This document shows, piece after piece, positions 1 through 9,062 of a stretch of DNA of 64,000 nt; position 1 is the first letter of the stretch; every line of letters begins with the position of its first letter. A program made the position numbers and the translations under genes. The stretch is taken from positions 1 to 64,000 of the forward strand of contig JAQUPF010000005.1 of NCBI GenBank assembly GCA_028716845.1, read 5' to 3'. The notes below the pieces were generated by a model, which worked only from the letters and a program-made list of their open reading frames with translations, did not search any database and was not told the origin of the DNA. The stretch comes from a bacterium. GTDB lineage: Bacteria > Auribacterota > Tritonobacteria > UBA1439.

Positions 1-175
1 CCAACTCACCACGGATGCACACGGATCATCACTACAGTTCAAAGTTGAAGGTTCAAAGTGGAAAGTCGAGAGCGGAATGAGTCGGAGTTTCCTCCGCGGA
101 TGTGCGCAGCAAATGACTCGTACCCGCTTTGAACTTTCGGCTTTGAACTTCCAACTGTAGTTGGATCCGTGGTCG
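1..175. repeat. Intergenic repeat copy A (palindromic arrangement)
   Basis: This stretch is AT-richer than its surroundings and has no credible gene. It opens with CACCACGGATGCACACGGAT followed by CTACAGTTCAAAGTTGAAGG and closes with the reverse complement of the same modules (CTTTGAACTTCC, AACTGTAGTTGGATCCGTGG). The copy is therefore bounded by imperfect inverted repeats. The same modules recur in copies B to G of this window. The left end may continue beyond the window. Confidence 0.75.
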
Positions 176-204
176 ATTCCTGCTTCATTGCCGCGGCGGC
201 GGTC

Positions 205-609
205 TCACTCCTCCGTCGCGAGCGACACGTCCGTGATGCCGGCCTCCTGGCAGGCGCCGAGGACGGCGACGATGTGCTCGTGGTAGGACTTGGCGTCGCC
301 GCGGACGAAGACCCGCGGCTTCCGGGCGGCGGCGACGGCCTCGCGGAGCAGCCCCGGCAGCTCCTCGATCGTCACCTCCCGCTCCGCCATCGTGACCTTC
401 CCCTCGCGGTCCACCGTCACCGCGATCGGCTGGATGTCGATGGCGACCTGGCCCGCCGCCTTCGACTTCGGCAGGTCCACCTGGAGCTCCCGCTGGAGCC
501 GCTGGAACGAGGTGGCCACGAGGAAGAAGATGAGGAGGTTGAACATCACGTCGATGAGCGGCGTGAGGTTGAGGGAATCCTCCGCCCCTCTCCGGCAGAC
601 GATCCTCAT
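205..609 (-). CDS. ExbD/TolR-family biopolymer transport protein
   Basis: A 134-residue inner-membrane protein of the ExbD/TolR family, which with ExbB/TolQ couples the proton motive force to TonB or TolA. One N-terminal membrane helix (about residues 17-35) carries the family's membrane-embedded Asp in NLTPLIDVMFNLLIFFLV. A periplasmic domain of about 95 residues follows and contains the usual VFVRGDAKSYHEH segment. The ATG overlaps the TGA of the upstream exbB-like gene (ATGA), so the two are translationally coupled. The ORF track gives a much longer 448-residue frame; everything before this ATG is shadow of the exbB gene. It is the last gene of the minus-strand operon starting at 4881. Confidence 0.9.
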   Translation of the reverse strand: MRIVCRRGAEDSLNLTPLIDVMFNLLIFFLVATSFQRLQRELQVDLPKSKAAGQVAIDIQPIAVTVDREGKVTMAEREVTIEELPGLLREAVAAARKPRVFVRGDAKSYHEHIVAVLGACQEAGITDVSLATEE

Positions 610-1322
610 CGCTCGTCCCTCCCCTCGAACAGGTCCTCGAGGAAGGCGCGCATCGTGATCTCCATCCGCTCGGAGATCCTCCCGTCGAGGATGCCCCTGA
701 AGTAGTTGTAGAACGCGAGGGCGGGGATGGCGATGGCGAGGCCGGTGGCGGTCGTGATGAGCGCCTCCGAGATCCCCGCCGCGAGCAGGTCCGCCCTCCC
801 GAGGCCCGCCTCCGAGGCGACGACGTTGAACGCCTTGATGATGCCGAAGACGGTCCCCAGGAGGCCGAGGAGCGGCGTGATGTTCGAAAGGATGAGGAGC
901 GGCCTCGTCCGGAGCGCGATGTCGTCCACCTCGCGGGTAGCGAGATCCTGGACGGTGCTGCGGATGACCTCGTCCGAGACGGAGGGGCGGTCGTTCAGCA
1001 TGAGGGCCACGTTGAAGACCGTCGCGACGGGGTTCGACCGCCGCCGGCAGAGCGCCCTCGCCTCGTCGAACTTCCCCTCCGACACGAGCCCCCGGACCTT
1101 CAGGACGAAATCGAGCGGGACGACCCGGGAGGGCCGCACCGCGACGAACCGCTCGATGATGAAGCCGGCCGTGAGGATCGAGCAGATCGCGAGCGGGATC
1201 ATCAGCACGCCGCCCCGCACGAGGCCGGCGTACCGGACCGAGAACCAGGAATCGGCCGCCGCGCCGGTCGCCGTCAGCACCAGCGCCGCCGCGGCGGCCG
1301 CCGCCATCGTCAGGTATCGCAT
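606..1322 (-). CDS. MotA/TolQ/ExbB proton channel family protein
   Basis: A 238-residue ExbB/TolQ homologue that forms the proton channel with ExbD. It has a signal-like hydrophobic N terminus (residues 4-24), a membrane helix near VRGGVLMIPLAICSILTAG, a cytoplasmic region, and two C-terminal helices including LLILSNITPLLGLLGTVFGI and LITTATGLAIAIPALAFYNYF, which are typical of the MotA/ExbB domain. I chose the ATG at 1322 (MRYLTM) over the track start because it is preceded by GGGAGGAACGACG. The longer start would overlap the upstream stop. It ends in an ATGA overlap with the exbD-like gene. Whether the complex serves TonB-dependent uptake or a Tol-like role cannot be told from sequence. Confidence 0.88.
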   Translation of the reverse strand: MRYLTMAAAAAAALVLTATGAAADSWFSVRYAGLVRGGVLMIPLAICSILTAGFIIERFVAVRPSRVVPLDFVLKVRGLVSEGKFDEARALCRRRSNPVATVFNVALMLNDRPSVSDEVIRSTVQDLATREVDDIALRTRPLLILSNITPLLGLLGTVFGIIKAFNVVASEAGLGRADLLAAGISEALITTATGLAIAIPALAFYNYFRGILDGRISERMEITMRAFLEDLFEGRDER

Positions 1323-1336
1323 CGTCGTTCCTCCCT

Positions 1337-2284
1337 TCATTCCGGAGGCGGCACGGGCGTCCCGTCCGCCTTCCTCCTCTCCGCCTCAACCACCCTGAAC
1401 CCCGGCCCGCGGAACGTCCAGACCGGGGCGAAGACGAGCCGCTCCATCCGCTCCGGGTCGTCGCCCGTCTCGGAGAAATACGCCTCCTCCGCCGCGAGGA
1501 TCGCCGCGACCGCCCGTATCGTCGGCCTGATGAAGGAGCGCGGCGGGCCATCGGCCGACTCCTGGAACGCCACCTCGGCCGCGCGCCGCGGGATGGCCTC
1601 GACGATCGCCCGCCGGGACGCCGACGGCCGCCGCGCGAGGACGTTCCGCACCTGCGGCGGGGTGAGGATCCACTCGGCGGTGAACCGGATGTTCATGTCC
1701 GTCACCTCCCGCGCGCCGAAGCCGAACTCCATGTCGAACTGCTCCATGAGGCGCGCGATCTGGTGCTCGGGGGTCTTCCGCAGGTCCACGACCCGGCGGA
1801 AGCCGACCGCCCCCTCCTCGATGCGCCGGATCCGCTGGCGGACCGTCTCGAACTCGATCTTCGCCCACTCCCGGGCCGCGCTCTCCTTCTCCCGCATCAC
1901 CTCCCGCACCCGCTCGGCGGGCGGGCGGGCGACCCGCTCGGTGATCTCCCTCGAGCGGACCGGCTCGAGCCGCCGCTCCATCTCTGCCGGCGTGTAGCCG
2001 CGGCGCCGCGGGGGGAGCGGCCGCGGCGCGACCGGGGGCGCCGGAGCGGCCGGCGGCGCCGGGCGTGGCGGGACCGGCCGCGGCGCGATCCGGAGGGCGA
2101 TCGACCTCGTCGGGCGCGGCGGCGGCGGCGGGCGCCTGCGCCACCAGGGCGGCGTCGAGAAGAGGACGATGAAATGGGCGATGAGGGAGACGAGCATGCA
2201 GACGGAGATGAGACGGTGCCGCCGCCACCCGGCGCGCAGCCGGGCGCCGAACGACGCCGCGCCCCCCGTCACCCGCGCCCTCAT
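1337..2284 (-). CDS. TonB-like energy transducer protein (proline-rich)
   Basis: A 315-residue protein with a basic cytoplasmic N terminus, one membrane anchor (LISVCMLVSLIAHFIVLF, about residues 25-43) and a long proline-rich stretch (about 47-95, for example RPPPPPRPTRS). A coiled-coil-prone basic/acidic stretch and a globular C-terminal region follow. The anchor plus Pro-rich layout and the place directly before exbB and exbD match TonB/TolA-like transducers. I do not see a textbook TonB C-terminal motif, so partner specificity is unknown. The ATG at 2284 overlaps the TGA of the upstream gene; another in-frame ATG four codons earlier is possible and both have GGAGG close by. Confidence 0.7.
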   Translation of the reverse strand: MRARVTGGAASFGARLRAGWRRHRLISVCMLVSLIAHFIVLFSTPPWWRRRPPPPPRPTRSIALRIAPRPVPPRPAPPAAPAPPVAPRPLPPRRRGYTPAEMERRLEPVRSREITERVARPPAERVREVMREKESAAREWAKIEFETVRQRIRRIEEGAVGFRRVVDLRKTPEHQIARLMEQFDMEFGFGAREVTDMNIRFTAEWILTPPQVRNVLARRPSASRRAIVEAIPRRAAEVAFQESADGPPRSFIRPTIRAVAAILAAEEAYFSETGDDPERMERLVFAPVWTFRGPGFRVVEAERRKADGTPVPPPE

Positions 2285-4881
2285 TCCTCCTCCCATTCCT
2301 CCCCCTCCTCGTCCTCCTCGCGCTCCCGCTCGGCCTCCTCCTTCACCTCGTCGGCGTCCTGGACGATCTCGTCCGCCTTCTCGATCAGCTCCTCGGCCCG
2401 CTCCCGCGCCTCCTCGTACTCACCCCGCTCGATCAGGTCCTCCACCTCCCGCAGCATCTCCTCGAGCGGGTCGTAGTCGGACCGGAGGTCGTCGAAGAGG
2501 CTCTCCTCCTCGATCTCCGCCTCCCGGGCGGCGTCCTCCGCCTCGTTGAAGGCGTTCTCCGCCTCCTCGTACGCCCTGCGGGCGTCCTCGAGCAGCTCCT
2601 CCACCGACCCCCGCGCCTCCTCCTCGATGCCGAGCGCCTCCTCCGCCTCGTACCGCGCCTCGGACGCCCGCTCCCACGCCTCCTCGGCGCGCTCCCGCGC
2701 AGGCCCGTACGACTCGTCGTCGAAGAGCCCCTGCGCCTCCTCGACCAGGTCGACGGCGGCGTCGAGGAGGGAGCGGGCCTCCGCCATCGTCTCCGGCGCC
2801 GCCTCCTCGCCGCGCTCGATCAGGTCCTCCGCGTCCCGTATCTCGTCGCGCGCCCGCTCGATCGCCTCCTCCGCCTCACCGGCCTCGTCCGGCGGCGCCG
2901 CCTCCGCGAGCAGGCCGAGCCGGTCGAGCATCCCCTCCGGGAGGTCCTCGATCTCGATCGCCGGGAACGGGTCCCGGAGGCCGAAGTAGAAGTCGATCTT
3001 CTTCCGCAGGACGAGCCGGCCGCCGTCCTCGCGGAGGACCCGGTGCCGGAGGAGGTCGCGGAAGACCTCGTCGATCCTCCCGTATCTTCTCATGCCCGCC
3101 TCGTACCAGGCCACCGCGATCAGCAGCTGCGCGCGGTCCCGCATGTCGGGCCCCGGGGAGGCGTCGAGGATCTCCTCGCAGAGCGCGTAGACCCGGTCCG
3201 TGTCCCCGACGAAGGAAGCCTCGTAGGCGCCCTTGAGGAGCGTGAGCCACCGCGCCGCCTCGAGGTCCCGCATCCGGTCGTGCATCCGCACCATCTCGCC
3301 GGCGGCGGCGGCGAACGGGCTCGCCGGGAACCGCTCGGTGATCCTCCGGAAGTGGCGCACCCCCCTCCCGTGGTCGCCCGCGTCGTAGAGCGCCTTCCCC
3401 CGCTGGAAGAGCCGGTACGCCTCCGTCCCGGCGAGGGCGTCGAGCGCCGCCCGCTCGTCGCCGCCCCACGAGCGGCTCAGCCGGAAGCCCCTGACGGCCC
3501 CCTCGACGTCGCCCCGGCCGAGCGAGTCGACGGCGGCCTGGAACAGCTCCTCCGAGAAGAGGGCCGACGGCGGCATCTCCCGCAGTCGCCGGCCCACCTG
3601 GCCGAGCCGGAGGCGGGCCGCCCGCTCCGTCTCGCCCGCCTCCCGGGGGATGGCGGCGTAGAGGGCGGCCGCCCTGAGCATCGCGTCCGCCGCCTCCCAC
3701 GGCCTCCCCGCCGAGAGGGCCGTGCCGGCCACCGACTCGAACCTGTTCGCCTCGCGGTACACCTTCCAGGCGTTCTCCGGGATGTCCAGGTTGTCGAGGC
3801 GGTCCGTGCGGTAGAGGACGCCGAGGTTGCGGAGCGTCCAGTCGGGGAGGTAGCCCTCCCTGAGGCAGACGCCGAGGACCGCCCGCGCCTCCGCGGTGCG
3901 GCCGGCCTCCATGAAGCCGCGGGCGAGCCGCGAGAGCGCCGTGAGGAACGAGGCTCGCATTCGCCGGCCCGCGGGGTCCCCGACGGCGATCCCCGCCGCC
4001 GCCAGCCGCTCCTCGAGCGCGGCGACGGCGAGGATGCCGCCGTACGCCGCCGCCATCTCCTCGAGCGACGCCAGGCGCTCCGCGGGGATCGAGCCGGCGA
4101 TCTCGGCCGCGCGGCGGTACGCCGCGACCGCGTCCTCACGCAGGTAGCGGTCGAGGGCGTACCCGCACGCGTCGACCTGGAAGCCGAACCGCGCCGGCGC
4201 CTCCGACGCGCCGGTCGCCCCGCCGCAGACGGTGGCGAGGGCGGAGGAGGTCGCGTGGACCGCGTTGCCGTAGAACCGGGCGGCGGCCGCCCGGGCGACC
4301 GGGTTGAAGCCCCTCCCCGACCGGTACTGCGCCTTGACCGGCCCCGCCCATCCGGCCGCGCGCTCCACCGCTGCGGCGATCTCGCGCTCCGGGACCGCCC
4401 AGACGCGCGGCGGCGCGGCGGCGGTCCGCACCTCGTCGATCCGCGACTCGATGTCGGCCATGAAGCGGTCCCGCTCGGCGCCGGGCGACGGATCGGCCGC
4501 GAATGGGCTGTTCGCCTCCGCGACGAGCCGCGCCATGACGCCCATCCGGTACGCCATGTAGGGCGTCCGCTCGCCGGGAAAGAGGTCCCGGAGGAGCGTC
4601 ACCTGGCCGCCGAGGAGGGCGGCGGCGTGGCCGGTCGTGTCGAACCGCTCGAAACCGGCGTACCGCCGGATCGTCTCCGGCGGGGCGCCGAATCCCTCGC
4701 GGAAGAACGGCGCCGTCCGGCTTAGGAACGCCCCCGCCTCGGCGGGGAGCGCGGCGACGGCGTCCGAGACGATCCTTTCGGCGACGGCCCCGCTCCAGCC
4801 GGCGGCGGCGGCGCAGGCGAGCGACTCGATCGCGAACGCCGCCGCGAGGGAGATCCCCACTCCGGTCGGTCTGGTGGCCAT
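2281..4881 (-). CDS. TPR-containing protein with long acidic coiled-coil tail
   Basis: An 866-residue protein of unknown function that heads the operon TPR-tonB-exbB-exbD. Residues 1-25 look like a signal peptide (SLAAAFAIESLACAAAAGW). An all-helical N-terminal region of about 250 residues has an overall look of zinc-dependent phospholipase/nuclease-like secreted proteins, but I cannot identify a full metal site. A helical repeat region follows at about 270-640, including tetratricopeptide-like segments (ALYDAGDHGRGVRHFRRI, FPASPFAAAAGE) of the YbgF/BamD outer-membrane kind. The last 200 residues are extremely acidic charged helix rich in Glu and Arg (ERAEELIEKADEI, EEWEEE). Location is probably periplasmic. 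ATGA overlap with the TonB-like gene makes a joint role in the energised envelope complex likely. Confidence 0.7.
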   Translation of the reverse strand: MATRPTGVGISLAAAFAIESLACAAAAGWSGAVAERIVSDAVAALPAEAGAFLSRTAPFFREGFGAPPETIRRYAGFERFDTTGHAAALLGGQVTLLRDLFPGERTPYMAYRMGVMARLVAEANSPFAADPSPGAERDRFMADIESRIDEVRTAAAPPRVWAVPEREIAAAVERAAGWAGPVKAQYRSGRGFNPVARAAAARFYGNAVHATSSALATVCGGATGASEAPARFGFQVDACGYALDRYLREDAVAAYRRAAEIAGSIPAERLASLEEMAAAYGGILAVAALEERLAAAGIAVGDPAGRRMRASFLTALSRLARGFMEAGRTAEARAVLGVCLREGYLPDWTLRNLGVLYRTDRLDNLDIPENAWKVYREANRFESVAGTALSAGRPWEAADAMLRAAALYAAIPREAGETERAARLRLGQVGRRLREMPPSALFSEELFQAAVDSLGRGDVEGAVRGFRLSRSWGGDERAALDALAGTEAYRLFQRGKALYDAGDHGRGVRHFRRITERFPASPFAAAAGEMVRMHDRMRDLEAARWLTLLKGAYEASFVGDTDRVYALCEEILDASPGPDMRDRAQLLIAVAWYEAGMRRYGRIDEVFRDLLRHRVLREDGGRLVLRKKIDFYFGLRDPFPAIEIEDLPEGMLDRLGLLAEAAPPDEAGEAEEAIERARDEIRDAEDLIERGEEAAPETMAEARSLLDAAVDLVEEAQGLFDDESYGPARERAEEAWERASEARYEAEEALGIEEEARGSVEELLEDARRAYEEAENAFNEAEDAAREAEIEEESLFDDLRSDYDPLEEMLREVEDLIERGEYEEARERAEELIEKADEIVQDADEVKEEAEREREEDEEGEEWEEE

Positions 4882-4945
4882 GCGCGGACTGCCCTGCCGG
4901 CCTCATGGGCCCCACCGTGTCCGGAGCCGGCGAGCGGTGCGGACG

Positions 4946-4951
4946 ATTATA
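4946..4951 (-). promoter_or_regulatory. Minus-strand -10 hexamer TATAAT before the TPR-tonB-exbBD operon
   Basis: A perfect TATAAT reads on the minus strand 65 nt upstream of the ATG at 4881, in otherwise very GC-rich sequence. The best -35 at 17 bp (TTCTCC) is weak, so either an activator or an extended element would be needed. Confidence 0.5.
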
Positions 4952-4981
4952 GTGGAATCCCGCGCGCGGGAGAAGCCGCAA

Positions 4982-5165
4982 GGGGATGACGCCGCTCCGA
5001 TGGACGCGGGGGGAGACGGCGGTTGCTTTCCAGATGGCCGCCATATTGCTATTTATCCGTCATGATTGCATTTTTTCCCGCATTTTTTCCTTGATAATTT
5101 TTCCTACTTTGCATAGTTTCAACTCATGCGGGCCGATGACGGTCCGCGCCAGGGAGGGGTACTCG
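4982..5165. other. AT-rich intergenic leader of the PQQ-propeller gene
   Basis: No gene is seen here. The segment 5036-5125 is strikingly AT-rich and contains two direct copies of GCATTTTTTCC spaced 13 nt apart and a TTGATA followed 15 nt later by CATAGT, a weak promoter candidate for the plus-strand gene at 5166. The last 25 nt before the start (AGGGAGGGGTACTCG) hold the ribosome binding site and resemble the leader of the paralogue at 7045. Confidence 0.45.
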
Positions 5166-6935
5166 ATGAAGTCCCGTATGGCGGCATGCGGCATCGCCGG
5201 TATCGCGCTGTTCGTTCTCTCCGTTTTCATCGCGCCGGCCGGCGCCCAGCTCGACACAGGGCCCTGGCCGATGTTCCGGCGCGACGTCGCGCACACCGGC
5301 CTGAGCGACGTCCCGGGGCCGTCGACGCCGACGCTGGTCTGGAGCTACGTGGCGGGCGGCATCGTCGACACCTCCCCCTCCATCGACTTGCAGGGGATCG
5401 TATACTTCGGTTCCTACGACAACAGGATCTACGCCGTCGACTCGGCAGGTTCGCTGCTCTGGACGTACGTCACCGGCAACGATGCGCGCTCCTCCGCCGC
5501 CGTCGACCAGTACGGGAACGCCCACGCGGGCTCCGGCGACTCGAGAATCTACGCGATCAGCCCCGCGGGCGTCCGACTGTGGAGCTTCGTGACCGGCGGC
5601 CCGGTCCGCTCCTCGCCCGCGATCGACGAGGACGGGAACGTCTACGCGGGCTCCGACGACAACCGCCTCTACGCCCTCAGTCCCGCGGGCGCCCGCCTCT
5701 GGAGCTACCAGACCGCGGATGAAGTCAGGTCCTCGCCGGCGCTCGACACGGACGGGAACGTCCATGTCGGCTCCAGCGACAACAGGGTCTACAAGTTCAG
5801 CCCCGCGGGCGCCCGCCTCTGGAGCTACCAGACCGACAGTGACGTCCGTTCCTCGCCGCTGATCGGCCCGGGCGGGAACGTCTACGTCGGCTCCAACGAC
5901 AACCGGCTCTACGCCCTGAACCCCTCCGGCGCCCGGCTCTGGTCCTACGTGACCGGAAACCAGGTCCGCTCCTCGCCGGCGATCGACACGGACGCGAACG
6001 TCTATGTCGGCTCCGACGACAACCGGCTCTACGCCCTGAACTCCTCAGGCACCCGCCTGTGGAGTTTCCTCACCGGGGGCGACGTCCGCTCCTCCGCGGC
6101 GATCGGCGCCGACGGGAACATCTACGTCGGCTCGAGCAACGGCATGATCTACGCCCTCACGTCGGCCGGGTCGCTCATCTGGAACTATGCCACCGGCGGC
6201 GCCGTGGTTTCCGCCCCCGCGATAGGAGCGGACGGTCAGCTCGCGGTGGGCTCGAGCAACAGCAGGATCCTCTATTTCCAGGACCCCACGCCGACGCCCA
6301 CGAACACGCCGACGGAGACGCCCACGAGCACGCCGACGGAGACGCCGCCGCCGACCAATACGCCCACCATAACGCCCACGCCGACCGTCACGCCCACGCG
6401 GACGCCGACGCGGACACCCACCGTCACGCCCACGCGGACCCAGACGCCGGTCGTCACCGCGACGCCCACGCAGCCGCCCCCGCTCCCGAACAGCTACATC
6501 AACCCGTCGCTCGCGCCGGGCCAGGTGCAGCCGGGCGGGACGGCGGGGCTCTCCTGGCGCTGCGACTTCAGCCCGTGGAACTACCTGGGGCAGCCGGTGG
6601 ACGTGTACCTCGCGGCGATCAAGGACCCGAAGGTCGCCGGGGCCGCCTCGACCGTGGAGGACGCCCTCGCCGGCGGCGAGGTCTGGATCTTCGAGGACGG
6701 GATGAAGAAGTCGTACCGGTACGAGGGCGTGGTGTATCGGCCGTGCTGGCGGGACGTGGCCTTCCCGCCGACGGCGCTCACCGGGACGCTCAACGTCGCC
6801 GCGCCGCTCGACCCGAAGTTCCACGGCGACTGGGTCTTCGCGACGGCGTTCATCCGGAAGAGCCCGCCGGGGGGCTTCGTGCGGACGGACGGCCGCCCCG
6901 TCGAGAACTCCGGCATCACGAAGGTCTCGCCGTAG
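5166..6935 (+). CDS. Secreted 8-blade PQQ-type beta-propeller protein with Thr-Pro linker (paralogue 1)
   Basis: A 589-residue exported protein. A signal peptide (about 1-27, ending APAGAQ) is followed by the conserved block [17 protein letters not shown] and then eight roughly 40-residue PQQ-like blades of the form [23 protein letters not shown] ending in a W-S-[YF] motif. These should close an eight-bladed propeller. Residues about 375-440 form a Thr-Pro linker ([18 protein letters not shown] type) and the last 140 residues are a separate beta-rich domain also seen, diverged, in the paralogue. The start at 5166 is set by AGGGAGGGG and by the signal peptide; the track's longer start lies in the AT-rich leader. 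PQQ binding itself is not shown; a structural or binding role outside the cell is likely. Confidence 0.85.
   Translation: MKSRMAACGIAGIALFVLSVFIAPAGAQLDTGPWPMFRRDVAHTGLSDVPGPSTPTLVWSYVAGGIVDTSPSIDLQGIVYFGSYDNRIYAVDSAGSLLWTYVTGNDARSSAAVDQYGNAHAGSGDSRIYAISPAGVRLWSFVTGGPVRSSPAIDEDGNVYAGSDDNRLYALSPAGARLWSYQTADEVRSSPALDTDGNVHVGSSDNRVYKFSPAGARLWSYQTDSDVRSSPLIGPGGNVYVGSNDNRLYALNPSGARLWSYVTGNQVRSSPAIDTDANVYVGSDDNRLYALNSSGTRLWSFLTGGDVRSSAAIGADGNIYVGSSNGMIYALTSAGSLIWNYATGGAVVSAPAIGADGQLAVGSSNSRILYFQDPTPTPTNTPTETPTSTPTETPPPTNTPTITPTPTVTPTRTPTRTPTVTPTRTQTPVVTATPTQPPPLPNSYINPSLAPGQVQPGGTAGLSWRCDFSPWNYLGQPVDVYLAAIKDPKVAGAASTVEDALAGGEVWIFEDGMKKSYRYEGVVYRPCWRDVAFPPTALTGTLNVAAPLDPKFHGDWVFATAFIRKSPPGGFVRTDGRPVENSGITKVSP
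5340..6265 (+). repeat. 120-bp tandem coding repeats (propeller blades, gene 1)
   Basis: The propeller is encoded by about eight near-identical 120-bp units, so matching codons line up every 120 bases (for example GTCTACGTCGGCTCC and CGGCTCTACGCCCTGAAC recur). Internal units are more alike than the outer ones, which points to recent tandem expansion or gene conversion. Confidence 0.8.
6289..6480 (+). repeat. Thr-Pro linker tandem repeats (gene 1)
   Basis: Short degenerate units of the type ACGCCGACGGAGACGCCCACG encode a TPTxTPT linker of about 60 residues. The short period makes length variation between strains likely. Confidence 0.75.
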
Positions 6936-7044
6936 GCCGGCGCGGCGGCGTGGGGGGACCGTTTTTCTCTTGCCCCCCGCCCGCCCGTGTGATAGAAGGA
7001 ACCGTTTGGCCGGATCATGCCGATCCGGAAAGGAGGGGTGCCCG

Positions 7045-8970
7045 ATGAAGTCCCGCATGGCGATGCACGGCATCGCCGGTATCACGCTGCTCGTTCTCTC
7101 CATCCTCGTCGCGCCGGCCGGCGCCCAGCTCGACACCGGGCCCTGGCCGATGTTCCGTCGCGACGTCGCGCACACCGGCCGGAGCGAGTTCCCCGGCCCG
7201 TCGGCGCCGACGGTGCTGTGGACGTATAGCGGCAACATCCAGAGCTCCCCGGCCGTCGATTCAAACGGCGTCGTCTACTTCGCCTCGCAGGACAACAACG
7301 TCTACGCCGTCGACTCCTCGGGGACGCGCCTCTGGTCCTACCGGGCGATGTACCAATCGAGCTCATTCCATGCGTTCGATTCCTCCCCCGCCGTCGGTTC
7401 CGGCAGCGGCCCCCGCATCGGCGCGGATAACGACAGGGTCTATGCCATCGACGCGAACGGCGTCCCCCTCTGGTCCTTCGTGACCGACGACAGGGTGGAA
7501 TCCTCGCCCGCCATCGACGTCGACGGGAGGGTGTACGTCGGCTCGAACGACAACCGGCTCTACGCCATCAACAGCTCGGGCTCCCTCATCTGGAGCTACC
7601 AGACCCGCGACAGGGTGATATCCTCCCCCGCCATCGACGCGAACGGGAACGTCTACGTCGGCTCGCGTGACAACCGGGTCTACGCCATCAACAGCTCGGG
7701 CTCCCGCATCTGGAGCTACCAGACCGGCTATCAGGTACACTCGTCCCCCGCGATCGATGACGCGAATGGCAACGTCTATGTCGGCTCGAACGACAATCGG
7801 CTCTACGCCCTGAACCCCTCCACCGCCGGCCTGCGGCTGTGGAGTTATCAAACGGGGCGAGAGGTATACTCCTCCCCGGCGATCGACATGGACGGGAACG
7901 TCTATGTCGGGTCTGACGACAACCGGCTCTACGCCATCGACACATCCGGAAGCCGCATCTGGAGCTTCAACACCGGCCGCAGCGTCCGCTCCTCGCCCGC
8001 GATCGACTCCGAGGGGACCGTCTACGTCGGCTCGTGGAGCAACAGGATCTACGCCATCGATTCGTCCGGCTCCCTCGTCTGGAGTTTCCTCGCCAACACG
8101 GACGTCACCTCCTCCCCCGCCATCGGCGGCGAGGGGATCCTCGTCGTCGGGAGCTCCTCCGACGAGACGCTGTACTACTTCGCGTCATGTACCAGGACGC
8201 CCACGCCGACCGCCACGCCCACGGTGACGCCCACGAGCACGCCCACCGAGACGCCGACGGAGACGCCGACATGCACGCCCACCGAGACACCGGTGCCTCC
8301 GACAAGCACGCCGACATTCACGCCGACATTCACGCCGACGGCAACGCCCACTGATACACCGGTGCCTCCGACGAGTACGCCGACATTCACACCGACGAGT
8401 ACGCCCACTGATACACCGGTGCCTCCGACGAGCACGCCGACATTCACGCCGACGAGCACGCCCACCGAGACGCCCGAGCCCACGGCGACGCCCACCGAGA
8501 CACCCGAGCCCACGGCGACGCCCACGGAGACGCCGGTCGACACGCCGACACCGACGGAGACGCCGGGCGCCTCCGACACGCCGACGCCCACGGCGACGCC
8601 GATCGAATGCGACGACGCGGTGATCGAGCTGAACGCCGCCGTCCTCGAGCCGGCGCAGGAAGTCAAGTTCTTCGGCTGCATCCCGGCGGTGCCGGAGGGG
8701 CCGGTCGACGTCTACCTCGTCGCGGTGGACCCGGCGGGCGACATGTATTCCCTCCTCAGCGGCGGGGGGATCCGGCTCGGCCTGACGCCGTACCACAGGT
8801 CGATCTCCAACCCCTCCGGCTGCGACTGCGCGGACATGTTCACGCACGTCGTCTGCGAGAACCCGATGCCGGGCGTCTGGACGGCCGCCCTCGCCGTCCT
8901 CCCCGCGGGCGCGCCCGCGAAGGCCTCGAACGCGATCTACCTCTCGACGACGACCGTCATGCTGAAGTAG
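7045..8970 (+). CDS. Secreted 8-blade PQQ-type beta-propeller protein with Thr-Pro linker (paralogue 2)
   Basis: A 641-residue paralogue of the preceding gene. The signal peptide and following block ([30 protein letters not shown]) are nearly identical, showing a tandem duplication. Eight blades with SSPAIDxxGNVYVGS and RIWSYQTG-type ends follow. The Thr-Pro linker is longer than in paralogue 1 and contains [19 protein letters not shown] units. The C-terminal domain of about 120 residues has three cysteines around SGCDCADM and is not recognisably homologous over its whole length to that of paralogue 1. The start at 7045 has AAGGAGGGGTGCCCG upstream. A terminator follows 25 nt after the stop. 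Function beyond a secreted or surface adhesive/structural role is unknown. Confidence 0.85.
   Translation: MKSRMAMHGIAGITLLVLSILVAPAGAQLDTGPWPMFRRDVAHTGRSEFPGPSAPTVLWTYSGNIQSSPAVDSNGVVYFASQDNNVYAVDSSGTRLWSYRAMYQSSSFHAFDSSPAVGSGSGPRIGADNDRVYAIDANGVPLWSFVTDDRVESSPAIDVDGRVYVGSNDNRLYAINSSGSLIWSYQTRDRVISSPAIDANGNVYVGSRDNRVYAINSSGSRIWSYQTGYQVHSSPAIDDANGNVYVGSNDNRLYALNPSTAGLRLWSYQTGREVYSSPAIDMDGNVYVGSDDNRLYAIDTSGSRIWSFNTGRSVRSSPAIDSEGTVYVGSWSNRIYAIDSSGSLVWSFLANTDVTSSPAIGGEGILVVGSSSDETLYYFASCTRTPTPTATPTVTPTSTPTETPTETPTCTPTETPVPPTSTPTFTPTFTPTATPTDTPVPPTSTPTFTPTSTPTDTPVPPTSTPTFTPTSTPTETPEPTATPTETPEPTATPTETPVDTPTPTETPGASDTPTPTATPIECDDAVIELNAAVLEPAQEVKFFGCIPAVPEGPVDVYLVAVDPAGDMYSLLSGGGIRLGLTPYHRSISNPSGCDCADMFTHVVCENPMPGVWTAALAVLPAGAPAKASNAIYLSTTTVMLK
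8197..8605 (+). repeat. Thr-Pro linker tandem repeats (gene 2)
   Basis: About 400 bp of low-complexity coding repeats encode the TPT linker. Three larger units start with CACCGGTGCCTCCGACRAG and encode [13 protein letters not shown]; the second and third units are 57 bp long and almost identical. This is the best candidate for a variable-number repeat in the window. Confidence 0.8.
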
Positions 8971-8995
8971 GGATCGCCGGAAGGCGTGGCACGCG

Positions 8996-9029
8996 AACGC
9001 CCTCTCCCGCAGGGGAGAGGGCGTTTTTT
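8996..9029 (+). terminator. Intrinsic terminator after the PQQ-propeller pair
   Basis: A perfect 11-bp stem CGCCCTCTCCC / GGGAGAGGGCG with a four-base loop is followed by TTTTTT, 25 nt after the stop codon of the second propeller gene. The A residues before the stem extend pairing with the T run. Confidence 0.92.
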
Positions 9030-9062
9030 CAACAGGTTGTATCCGGCGTCTATTGAATTCCG

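Noticed and set aside
3043-4725. 560-residue plus-strand ORF antisense to the TPR gene
   Set aside because: Composition is Arg/Asp/Pro-rich with no domain; it is the high-GC shadow of the minus-strand gene.
6289-8605. Tandem repeats in the Thr-Pro linkers considered as a CRISPR array
   Set aside because: Units are short, in frame, encode TPT repeats and have no unique spacers; no cas genes are near.
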